Assembly: GCA_029202405.1 (NCBI GenBank)
Contig: CP119312.1
Coordinates: 1,431,001-1,495,000, forward strand
Origin: Candidatus Devosia phytovorans
GTDB lineage: Bacteria; Pseudomonadota; Alphaproteobacteria; Rhizobiales; Devosiaceae
Direction: 5' to 3'
Length of the DNA stretch: 64,000 nt
Under the pieces are notes generated by a model, which saw only the letters and a list, made by a program, of their open reading frames with translations, was not told the origin of the DNA and did not search any database. This document shows, piece after piece, positions 51,853 through 59,834 of the stretch (the stretch's first letter is position 1; every line of letters begins with the position of its first letter). Position numbers and translations under genes: made by a program.

Positions 51853-52983
51853 CTATTCGGTGCCGCCCCAGGCATTGGGGTAGTTGGGCATGTCTTCGCA
51901 ACCGCACATGGCGTAGTGCAGCGGCGGCATTTTCTCGTTGATGTATTGATCCAGTACGTCCTGGGTGATGGCCGGCTGGGGCAGGACCCATTCCGGGCCG
52001 GGGACCTGTTCACCCTTTAGCGTGTTCACGGCGGCGATGATGGCGGTGCGCCATTGATAGGTGGGATAGGTCGGGGCAATACCCTTGAAGCCCAGGTCGC
52101 GCCACTTCTGCAGATAGTCCTGCTGGTCCTCGCCGGTCACGACCGGCACATCCACACCCTGGTCCTCGAAGGCTTCCACGGCAGCGACAGCCGTTGCGCC
52201 GGCATCCATCCACACGGCGTCGATCGTGCCGCGTTGCAGATAGTCTTCGACGATGGACTTGGTCTTGGCATTGTCGCCGTCGGTGAACTCCTCACCAAGG
52301 ACGGTAAGGCCCGCTTCGGCAAACATGTTGCGAGCGCCCGAGGCGCGGGTTTCGAGCACGTCGACGCCCGGCAGGATACGCAGCATCAGCACTTTGCCGC
52401 CAGCCGGAACATTGGCGATGATGTGCTCGGCGGCCTGAATGCCGAAGCCATAGCCGCCTACCGGATGAACGAAGGTCACCGGGCAGTCGGTGGTGACACC
52501 ACGGTCAAAGACGATGACGGGAATACCGGCGGCGCAGGCCTTCTCGACCGCCGGCGTCAGGGCCGCGGTCGAATTCGGCGAAACGATCAGGGCGCTGCAA
52601 TTGCCGCCGGCTAGCAGGTCATCGATATCGGCGATCTGCTTGTCGTCGGAGCCTTCGGCATCGACATGAGTGAAGGTGCCGATCTCGGGGTGAAGCTTCA
52701 CCTCTTCGGTCATGTCGGTATAGCCGACCACGCGCCAGGGGTTGTTCACGCCGGCATTGGAAAAGCAGATGGTCCAGGGACCTTCTTTCTTGAAGGCTGC
52801 GGTATCGACCATCGAGTCACCTGCATAATGCAGATAGACCTGATCCGCCGGGCCGTTGAAGGTCGCTGTCAGCTGTTCCCGCTGCTTGGCGAATTCCTCC
52901 GGATCGTCAAAATTAGGAGCCTGGGAAAAGGCGGCCCCTGTCATGATGCCGAACAGGGCTGCCGCCACTAAAATTGTCTTCAC
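51853..52983 (-). CDS. Sugar ABC transporter substrate-binding protein
   Basis: 376 residues from GTG 52983, GGAGG six bases upstream. A signal peptide ends near residue 20 (GAAFS-Q). The mature part is a Peripla_BP_4 ribose/galactose type fold with TICFSNAGVNNPWRVVGYTDM, SALIVSPNSTAALTPAVEKACAAGIPVIVFDRG and GEDQQDYLQKWRDLG. It carries a C-terminal extension with three cysteines (AMCGCEDMPNY), unusual for the family. It feeds the two permeases and ATPase encoded upstream. Ligand likely a ketose or polyol, judging from the linked 3-epimerase. Confidence 0.92.
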   Translation of the reverse strand: MKTILVAAALFGIMTGAAFSQAPNFDDPEEFAKQREQLTATFNGPADQVYLHYAGDSMVDTAAFKKEGPWTICFSNAGVNNPWRVVGYTDMTEEVKLHPEIGTFTHVDAEGSDDKQIADIDDLLAGGNCSALIVSPNSTAALTPAVEKACAAGIPVIVFDRGVTTDCPVTFVHPVGGYGFGIQAAEHIIANVPAGGKVLMLRILPGVDVLETRASGARNMFAEAGLTVLGEEFTDGDNAKTKSIVEDYLQRGTIDAVWMDAGATAVAAVEAFEDQGVDVPVVTGEDQQDYLQKWRDLGFKGIAPTYPTYQWRTAIIAAVNTLKGEQVPGPEWVLPQPAITQDVLDQYINEKMPPLHYAMCGCEDMPNYPNAWGGTE

Positions 52984-53047
52984 ATCGTCCTCCCTCGTGA
53001 GATTTCTCACATTGTTTCGTGCGGCACACAGGGCCGCCCGTCGTCGC

Positions 53048-54034
53048 TCATTGGCCCGCGCGCTTGCGCTGGTAGGTGGCAAGTGCCACGGCACCGATGA
53101 GTATGAGGCCCTGCACGACCAGCCGGACCGGTTGCGCCAGTCCGAGTAGATTGAGCAGGGTAAAGATGGCTTCCAGCGCCAGGGCGCCGGCTATGGTGGC
53201 GGGAACAGAGCCGCGTCCGCCCAGCAACTGCGCGCCGCCGATGACAGCAGCTGTGATGGCCTGGAGCTCGAAGCCCGAGCCGATGTCGACCGAGACACCC
53301 GCACGACCGCCCAGGATCACGCCGGCGAGTACGGCCGTCAGGGCGGAGACGACGAAGGCCGAGATGCGGACCCGCTCCACGGGGACTCCGGCCAGACGCG
53401 CCGCCTGCTGGTTGTCGCCAACCGCATGCAGCATGCGGCCGAAATTGGTGCGATGCAGGCCCCACCAGAGGATCAGGCCGAAGCTGGCAAGGCAGATGAC
53501 GGCGATGGGTAGCAGCGAAATGACCGGGACATCGGTGATATTGTAGCGGCCGAAGAAGCGGAAGGTGTCGGGCAGGTAGCCGCGCGGGGCGCCGCCGGAC
53601 CACATGAAGGCCACGCCATTGAGGGAGATCATCATGCCCAAGGTGGCGATCAGCGAGGGGACTTTCAGATAGGAAACGACCAGGCCGTTGATGAGGCCGA
53701 CAAACGCGCCGATGCCGAGCATGAGCGGGATGATCCAATAGGTGGAATTGGGATCATTGCTGGCCAACATGGAGGAGCCGATGACAGTCAGCGTCATGAT
53801 CGAGCCGACGCTGAGATCGAAACCACCAGAGACGATGACATAGAGCGCGCCGCCCGAAAGGATGGCGAGGGCGGCGACGCGCTTGAAATAGTTCATATAG
53901 CCGGTGGGTTCGCCAAAAGCGGGGTTCATGACCACGATGGCGATGAGCAGCGCGGCGACCAGAACGTAAACCGGATTGATGCGCGGCATGCGGCGCGGTG
54001 TGTCTGGCGGATGGGGCAGCGATTGTGCGCTCAT
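53048..54034 (-). CDS. Sugar ABC transporter permease (RbsC type)
   Basis: 328 residues, about nine helices. Hallmarks of RbsC: GGFDLSVGSIMTLTVIG near 90, GLINGLVVSYLKVPSLIATLGMM, and ELQAITAAVIGGAQLLGGRGSVPATIAGAL. ATG 54034 overlaps the stop of the previous permease (ATGA). It has an unusually long cytoplasmic N-terminus of about 20 residues with prolines. The two non-identical permeases presumably make a heterodimeric channel. Confidence 0.93.
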   Translation of the reverse strand: MSAQSLPHPPDTPRRMPRINPVYVLVAALLIAIVVMNPAFGEPTGYMNYFKRVAALAILSGGALYVIVSGGFDLSVGSIMTLTVIGSSMLASNDPNSTYWIIPLMLGIGAFVGLINGLVVSYLKVPSLIATLGMMISLNGVAFMWSGGAPRGYLPDTFRFFGRYNITDVPVISLLPIAVICLASFGLILWWGLHRTNFGRMLHAVGDNQQAARLAGVPVERVRISAFVVSALTAVLAGVILGGRAGVSVDIGSGFELQAITAAVIGGAQLLGGRGSVPATIAGALALEAIFTLLNLLGLAQPVRLVVQGLILIGAVALATYQRKRAGQ

Positions 54035-55011
54035 GCGACCAGCCTCCGCGAGCGAACGGCATAGAAGGCGACCGCGGCCACGATGATGATGCCGCGCAGC
54101 ACTTGCTTGACGAAGGCATCGACGCCGGCGACGTTGAAGATGGAGTCGATCAGCGAGAAAATGATGACACCCGCCATGGTGCCCCAGATGCCGCCGCGCC
54201 CACCGGCTAGCACCGTGCCGCCGATCACCACCACTGCGATGGATTCCAGATCATAGACGCCCTCGGCACCGATCCACGGGGCGCCGGAGCGCAGGCGTGA
54301 GGCGAGGTAGATGCCGGCGATGGCGGCGCAGAGCGAGCAGATGACATGGGCGCCGATGGTGACGCGGGCAGTCTTGATGCCGGCGAGACGTGCGGCGTCC
54401 CGGTTGCCGCCGACCGAATAGACATCGGAGCCGAAGCGGGTGAAGCGTAGGATGAACCAGGCGCAGGCGGCCAGCACGAACATGAAGATTAGAGAGAAGG
54501 GCACGATGCCCACCGCGCCATAGGCGAAGACCTGGAACTCGACCGGCACGTTGCCGGCGAAGTTATTGTAATAGTAGGACAGCACGCCCTGGATGATCAG
54601 CGACATGCCCAGCGTTGCGATCAGCGGATTGACCTCCAGCTTGGAGATGATGAGGCCATTGGCAAGACCCACCAAGGCACCCAGGGCCAAAACGGCGAGG
54701 ATGGCGGGCAACATCATGGCCGGATTGCCATTCATCACCACGGAGGTGACGACGGCAGAAGCGGATATGACGCTGGCGACGCTGAGATCGATCGAGCCGA
54801 TGAGAATGGCGAAGGTCTGGCCAATGGCGGTAATGCCCAGGGTGATCGAGCGGCCAAGGATGGCGACGAGATTGTCGAGCGTCAGAAAGCGCGTCTGGCC
54901 CAGCATGAGCACCAGCGCCACGTAGAGCGTGATGGCGGCCAGCAGCAGGATGGTGGAGGCATGCCGCTCGAAGCGGAAGCGTTTCGGGGCGGAGAAGGGC
55001 GCGTCGCTCAT
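54031..55011 (-). CDS. Sugar ABC transporter permease (RbsC type), second subunit
   Basis: 326 residues. Same family: IGSIDLSVASVISASAVVTS, GLANGLIISKLEVNPLIATLGM, and DLESIAVVVIGGTVLAGGRGGIWGTMAGV. ATG 55011 overlaps the ATPase gene's stop by four bases. The two permeases are clearly diverged, so this is an old heterodimer rather than a recent duplication. Confidence 0.93.
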   Translation of the reverse strand: MSDAPFSAPKRFRFERHASTILLLAAITLYVALVLMLGQTRFLTLDNLVAILGRSITLGITAIGQTFAILIGSIDLSVASVISASAVVTSVVMNGNPAMMLPAILAVLALGALVGLANGLIISKLEVNPLIATLGMSLIIQGVLSYYYNNFAGNVPVEFQVFAYGAVGIVPFSLIFMFVLAACAWFILRFTRFGSDVYSVGGNRDAARLAGIKTARVTIGAHVICSLCAAIAGIYLASRLRSGAPWIGAEGVYDLESIAVVVIGGTVLAGGRGGIWGTMAGVIIFSLIDSIFNVAGVDAFVKQVLRGIIIVAAVAFYAVRSRRLVA

Positions 55012-56519
55012 GCGGCGACCTCCATTTCGCCGGTTGCAGCCAGCATGAGGTCGGCCTCGCTGGCCGAGCGATCGAATTGCTCGACGATGCGGCCCTCGCG
55101 CATGACCAGGATGCGGTCCGAAGCACCAATGACCTCGGGCAGATCGGAGGACACCATCAGCACAGCCGTGCCGGCGCGGGCGAGGTCGCGCATCAGGTGA
55201 TAGATGCTGGCCTTGGCATCGACATCGATGCCGCGGGTGGGTTCGATAAAGATCAGCAGTTTCGGCTTGAGGGCCAGCCAGCGGGCGACCACCGCCTTCT
55301 GCTGATTGCCGCCGGACAGAAAGCGCATTTCCTGTTCGTAGGACGGCGCGCGCACCTTCATGCGATCGAGCAGTTCGGTCATGCCCGCGATATCGGTAAA
55401 AGGGTTGGACGCAGGCCCGCCGAAGGGGTTGGCAAAGCTGCGGGCGGTCAGCATGGCATTATCGCGCACCGACTGCATCAGAACGAGCGCCTGTGCCTTG
55501 CGGTCGCCGGGCAGCATGCCGATGCCGGCGCGGATGGCGTCGCGTGGGCTGGTGATACGGAGGGTGACACCATCCAGAGTCATGGTTCCCTGAGTGAATG
55601 GCACGGCTCCGAAGAGCGCCATCGCCAGCGGAGTGCGACCGGCGCCCTGAAGACCTGCCAGCCCGACGATTTCGCCGGCGCGCAGTTCAAGGTTGATTTC
55701 GCGCAGCGCGTCGTTGGCGCCGCCCGAGACCGTCAGCACCGTGGGACCTATTTCTTGGGGTCGCGCTGGCTCGGGATAATATTCGGATATGTCGCGGCCC
55801 ACCATGGCGCGGACCACCGCGTCGGGAGGCGGGACCTGTTCGAAGCTGGCCGACACCTCGCCATCCTTGATGACAGTGACCCGATCGGCGAGGCGCGTCA
55901 CTTCGCGCATCCGGTGGGTGATATAGACCACAGCCTTGCCCGAGGCGCGCAACTGATCGACGAGGGCAAAAAGCACCTCGCACTCTGCCTCATTGAGAGC
56001 TGCAGTCGGCTCGTCCATGACGATGACCTTGGCATTGAGCGAAATGGCCTTGGCGATTTCCACCATTTGCTGGCTGGCCACATCGAGATCGGCCACAAGC
56101 GTATCTGGCTCGATGCGGTGACGGATGCCGAAGAGGCCGAGCACGCGGCGGGTTTCGGCCTGCATGGCGGGGCTGTCAATCAGACCATGCTTGAGGGGTT
56201 CGCGGCCGAGGAAGAGGTTTTGCGCCACGGTCCGCTCGGGCAGCAGCGAGAATTCTTGATAGATAACGGAAATGCCGGCGAGCAGGGCCTCCTGCGGATG
56301 TCGGAACAGCTGCGGACGGCCGTCGATCCGCACTTCACCACCATCGGGCTTGTAGACCCCCGAGAGAATCTTGATCAGCGTGGATTTGCCCGCGCCATTC
56401 TCGCCGCAGAGCGCATGAACCTCGCCCTTGCTGCAGGTGAAGGACACGTCCCGCAATGCCTTCACTGCCGGGAAGGACTTGGAGATGCCGCGCATCTCGA
56501 TGACGGGAGGCTCGATCAT
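55008..56519 (-). CDS. Sugar ABC transporter ATP-binding protein (RbsA type)
   Basis: 503 residues with two fused ATPase domains, the normal layout for ribose-type importers. N-terminal domain: Walker A GENGAGKS near 37-44, Walker B VIVMDEPTAAL. C-terminal domain: degenerate Walker A GLQGAGRT, signature LSGGNQQKAVVARWL, and FIEPTRGIDVDAK. The catalytically weak second site is normal for the family. It overlaps the epimerase gene by four bases. Confidence 0.95.
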   Translation of the reverse strand: MIEPPVIEMRGISKSFPAVKALRDVSFTCSKGEVHALCGENGAGKSTLIKILSGVYKPDGGEVRIDGRPQLFRHPQEALLAGISVIYQEFSLLPERTVAQNLFLGREPLKHGLIDSPAMQAETRRVLGLFGIRHRIEPDTLVADLDVASQQMVEIAKAISLNAKVIVMDEPTAALNEAECEVLFALVDQLRASGKAVVYITHRMREVTRLADRVTVIKDGEVSASFEQVPPPDAVVRAMVGRDISEYYPEPARPQEIGPTVLTVSGGANDALREINLELRAGEIVGLAGLQGAGRTPLAMALFGAVPFTQGTMTLDGVTLRITSPRDAIRAGIGMLPGDRKAQALVLMQSVRDNAMLTARSFANPFGGPASNPFTDIAGMTELLDRMKVRAPSYEQEMRFLSGGNQQKAVVARWLALKPKLLIFIEPTRGIDVDAKASIYHLMRDLARAGTAVLMVSSDLPEVIGASDRILVMREGRIVEQFDRSASEADLMLAATGEMEVAA

Positions 56520-57382
56520 GCGGCCACGTCCCTCCCGGCTGCGTCCCAGGTGCTGCGGATGAAGTCCGCACTTTCTGAGAAGAGGGTTTCGTAATCGGAA
56601 AACAGCGGTCGCCAGACGCGCGTGGCCGCAGCAATCGCAGGCAGGCCGCCGCCAAAGGCTTCGAGCGTCACCCAGCCATCGTAGCCGGAGCGCCGAACCG
56701 CCTGCAGGATAGAGAGGAAGTCGATATGGCCGCGGCCAGGAATGCCGCGATCATTCTCGGAAATATGGACAATGCCGACATGGGGCGCGACCACTTCATA
56801 GGCGTCGACCTGGTCTCGATCCTCGATGTTGGCGTGGAAGGTGTCATACATGATCCGGCAGGCCGGATGATCGACGCGGCGGGCATAGTCGCGGCATTGG
56901 GCGGTGGTGTTGAGAAAATAGGTCTCGAAGCGGTTGAGATGTTCGAGGCTGAGATAGATGCCGTTGGCCGCGGCGCGGGTGGCCAGTGCATGGTGCGCCT
57001 CGGCGCCATGCGACAATTCGCTTTCGGTCGGACCCGAACCGGTAAAATGCCCGATGGGTGCGTGGATCGGACCGCCGACGCTTTGCGCGCCCAGGGCGAT
57101 GGCACAATCGAGCGCCCAGTCGAGATGCTCGCGGCCACGGGCACGCGTCGCGGGATCTTCCGAAATCGGACTGAGATCCGGGCTGGGGACAATGGACGTC
57201 GTGCAGCGTTCGAGGCCCATCGCGTCGAGCTGTTTGCCCAGCCGCGCATAGTGGCTCGGGTCACCGGAAAGCACCGGCACCTCTACGCCGTCATAGCCCT
57301 CGGCCTTGATCCGCTCGATCATGGGCAGATGCGCCTCGGTGACGAAATCGGTCAAGCACAGCAGATTGATGCCGAGCTTCAT
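56516..57382 (-). CDS. Sugar 3-epimerase, D-tagatose/D-psicose 3-epimerase family
   Basis: 288 residues, TIM barrel of the AP endonuclease 2 type. The four metal ligands of ketose 3-epimerases are all present: Glu147 (SLEHLNRFE), Asp180 (MYDTFHANIE), His206 (VHISENDRG) and Glu241 (LEAFG). These enzymes interconvert D-fructose with D-psicose, D-tagatose with D-sorbose, or L-ribulose with L-xylulose. First gene of the sugar operon and divergent from the AraC regulator. The true substrate is open. Confidence 0.92.
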   Translation of the reverse strand: MKLGINLLCLTDFVTEAHLPMIERIKAEGYDGVEVPVLSGDPSHYARLGKQLDAMGLERCTTSIVPSPDLSPISEDPATRARGREHLDWALDCAIALGAQSVGGPIHAPIGHFTGSGPTESELSHGAEAHHALATRAAANGIYLSLEHLNRFETYFLNTTAQCRDYARRVDHPACRIMYDTFHANIEDRDQVDAYEVVAPHVGIVHISENDRGIPGRGHIDFLSILQAVRRSGYDGWVTLEAFGGGLPAIAAATRVWRPLFSDYETLFSESADFIRSTWDAAGRDVAA

Positions 57383-57683
57383 GCCTTACTCCTCATGCCG
57401 GAGCGATCTGGGCTGGCGAATATTCGGCCTGAGGCACGTACAACAAAACTTCTGTCGTGCAGGCTCAGCGAATTTCAAACGCCAGTACCGGTCGGCTCGG
57501 GCCAATACTCCTCCACAACCCGGAGCGTCCAAGCGGCAGACTTAAGGACTGCTCTGATTGACTTCCGGGCAGCCGACTCTCTAGCTTGGTAGCGAGGAGC
57601 CGGACGCGACGATCATTGCGCAAGAAAGCAGGGCGCGCGTTCGAATAGTCACACTGGTAGAATTTGCACATGGAGGGGAGACC
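57383..57683. promoter_or_regulatory. Divergent promoter region, sugar operon and AraC regulator
   Basis: 301 bases with no gene. It must hold promoters in both directions and binding sites for the AraC-type regulator. GGAGGGGAG just before 57684 is the regulator's ribosome binding site. I see no perfect palindrome; AraC proteins normally bind direct repeats that cannot be reliably spotted by eye. Confidence 0.6.
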
Positions 57684-58700
57684 ATGAACGCAGAAGCCCG
57701 TCTGCACGCGCTGGCCCGGCCGGCCGTTTTCACCGCACCTGGCGCCTTGATGTATGCCGGCAATTGCGCCGACCTTTACGCCGCGTCGCTCGAGGGCAAG
57801 GTGACCCTCAATGCCTGGACGCGGCGCAAATATCCCGGCAAGCCGCTGGGCGATGCGCTGCCGCAAGTGCTCTCCGTGGGTGGCTGGGACGCTGCGCGCT
57901 CGCAGGACTGGGGCCTCAAGGAGCATTGTAACGAGGGCGTCAAGATCGCCTATCTGGCGCGTGGCAGCATGGTGCTCAAGGTCGACGGTCATCGGCACGA
58001 GCTGACCGAGGGGCAGATGTTCGTCGTCCGGCCCTGGCAGTTGCACCAGTTCGGCGATCCGCATGTGTCGGCCAGCCAGATTATCTGGGTGCTGTTCGAC
58101 GTCGGCGTCAGGCGACCGCATGAAGACTGGATCTGGCCCGACTGGGTGGCCTGGCCCGAGCGGGACGCCGAGCGGCTGACGCGCCTGCTGTCGCGCAACG
58201 AACAGCATGTGCTTACCGCGAGCCGCGACGTGGCGCGCAGTTTTCACGACATTGCCGACATTGTTTCCGGACATGACGTGGCGGGTAACGAAACGCGCCT
58301 GCGGCTGCATATCTCGCTGATGCTGCTGCAGTTCATGCAGCAGCTGGAGCATCAGGCGCCCATCCTCGACGAGGACCTGGCCAGTTCCAAGCGGACGGTG
58401 CAGATCTTTCTCGACCGGCTGCCGCATGCGCTGGACGAGAACTGGACGCTAGAAAACATGGCCGCCGAATGCCGCCTGTCACGCACCCAGTTCTCCCAGC
58501 ATTGCCAGGCAATTACCAATATGACGCCGGTGCGTTACCTGCAGATGGTGCGACTGGAAGCGGCAAAGAAATCGCTAGCGGAACGGGCCAGCGCCACCGT
58601 GACCGAAATCGCCCTGGAATGCGGCTTCTCCTCCAGCCAGTATTTTGCCACCTGCTACAAACGCCGCTTCGGCTTCTCACCCCAGCAGACCCGGCTTTGA
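57684..58700 (+). CDS. AraC-family transcriptional regulator
   Basis: 338 residues. N-terminal cupin-like sensor (IAYLARGSMVLKVDGHRHELTEGQMFVVRPWQLHQFG) at about 85-130; C-terminal double helix-turn-helix from about residue 245, with MAAECRLSRTQFSQHCQAIT as first HTH and VTEIALECGFSSSQYFATCYKRRFG as second. It is expected to activate the facing sugar-uptake/epimerase operon in response to its sugar. The ATG 57684 has an excellent ribosome binding site. Confidence 0.95.
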   Translation: MNAEARLHALARPAVFTAPGALMYAGNCADLYAASLEGKVTLNAWTRRKYPGKPLGDALPQVLSVGGWDAARSQDWGLKEHCNEGVKIAYLARGSMVLKVDGHRHELTEGQMFVVRPWQLHQFGDPHVSASQIIWVLFDVGVRRPHEDWIWPDWVAWPERDAERLTRLLSRNEQHVLTASRDVARSFHDIADIVSGHDVAGNETRLRLHISLMLLQFMQQLEHQAPILDEDLASSKRTVQIFLDRLPHALDENWTLENMAAECRLSRTQFSQHCQAITNMTPVRYLQMVRLEAAKKSLAERASATVTEIALECGFSSSQYFATCYKRRFGFSPQQTRL

Positions 58701-58810
58701 TCCCTTTTTCGCAGCGAGCGATATGGCGGGTCAACCAGCATGCCATCTGATTTCTGTATCGGTTTGCCGCAGTTGCGGACCTGAAGGCAGCACCTCGTCC
58801 CTTCTTGCAA

Positions 58811-59068
58811 TTATGCCATGTCTGGGACTTCACCCTCCTGAAAAAGGATCACCGGGTCCCCGAAATCACCGTTGGCCAAGTCGGCGGAGCGCCACCACGC
58901 CAGGGCGCCTGCGTACTTGCCTGATGACCAGAGGATGCGAGCCTGCTGCTTGGCCGCGGCTTCGTTCTGAGCTTCGCGCGCTTCAAATGCGGGTTGTAAC
59001 TCGCCCTCTTCGTCGCGGACAAATGCGAGATAGACGATCAGTTTTGTATGAGTGACAGGTTTTTCCAT
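58811..59068 (-). CDS. Small hypothetical protein (85 aa)
   Basis: 85 residues, MEKPVTHTKLIVYLAFVRDEEGELQPAF... The first strand followed by acidic and Ala/Gln helices suggests a small alpha/beta fold; the C-terminus is GDPVILFQEGEVPDMA. No signal peptide and no known family. The ATG 59068 is chosen; an ATG 126 bases upstream would add a segment that looks non-coding. Composition is consistent with a coding gene of this genome. Confidence 0.6.
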   Translation of the reverse strand: MEKPVTHTKLIVYLAFVRDEEGELQPAFEAREAQNEAAAKQQARILWSSGKYAGALAWWRSADLANGDFGDPVILFQEGEVPDMA

Positions 59069-59834
59069 AGAGCGATGGGTGGCACAGATTCTATCAGGAG
59101 GGAAATAGGCGTGGGGTAGGGACTCCACTCCAGCCACTGGCCGTTGTGGCTTCAGCCTGAAGCCGGACACCGCCTGTTGATGATGTCGTGTCAAATGTGC
59201 ATACAGTCCAGGCGGGTGCCGAAGGGCAATGAGTGCTCAGCTTCAGCCTCCATTGATCATGGCGAAGACTTCATCGAACCGGCCATCCGCTTCTGCACGG
59301 CGTGCATGTTGAGAATACTGGACCGTGATTGCGGGTCTGCTCGGCTCACCGACCTCATCTACGCTACTGGTCGAGCTGGCGTCCCAGGTACTGAGTAAAT
59401 TTGCCACCATCGTTGCGGCTATCGATAAGCGGCTCGTGCCTCTCGAAGAGGGCCATCACTTGCACCTAAGGTCACAGGTATCCGAGTTTGATTGCGTCGG
59501 CCTGATGGCACTGGTGGGAGTGCTCGGACGGTTGCTGCTCTCGGATCCGTCGCAGTGGCCCTTTGGAGCCAAGAGCATCGTCAATGATATCGAGGGTCAT
59601 GCCGACGCGCCGAAAGGACTTGCGCGCGATGACCTAGTTACGAGGGCGGTAGGGTTCCATGCTAATTGTAGACGACCCGGCGGCTCGGGCCGCGCGTCCC
59701 CGCCATGTTGGTTAATTTGTCGATTACAACTAACGGCCCTGTTCCGGATCATCGAACAAGGGGGATTGTTATCCAGCCCGATACTTTGGTTGATGGCCCA
59801 AAACTTTGGTGTTTTCACCACAAACCAGCTCTCT
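59069..59834. other. Gene-poor stretch with no recognised product
   Basis: About 770 bases without a convincing gene on either strand. A plus-strand frame is open from 59325 to 59981, but its product has no recognisable family, its 3' end overlaps nrdJ antiparallel, and codon use does not look like that of neighbours. Local base composition is visibly less GC-rich and stop codons are frequent in other frames. It may be decayed coding sequence or a regulatory/non-coding segment. Confidence 0.5.
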
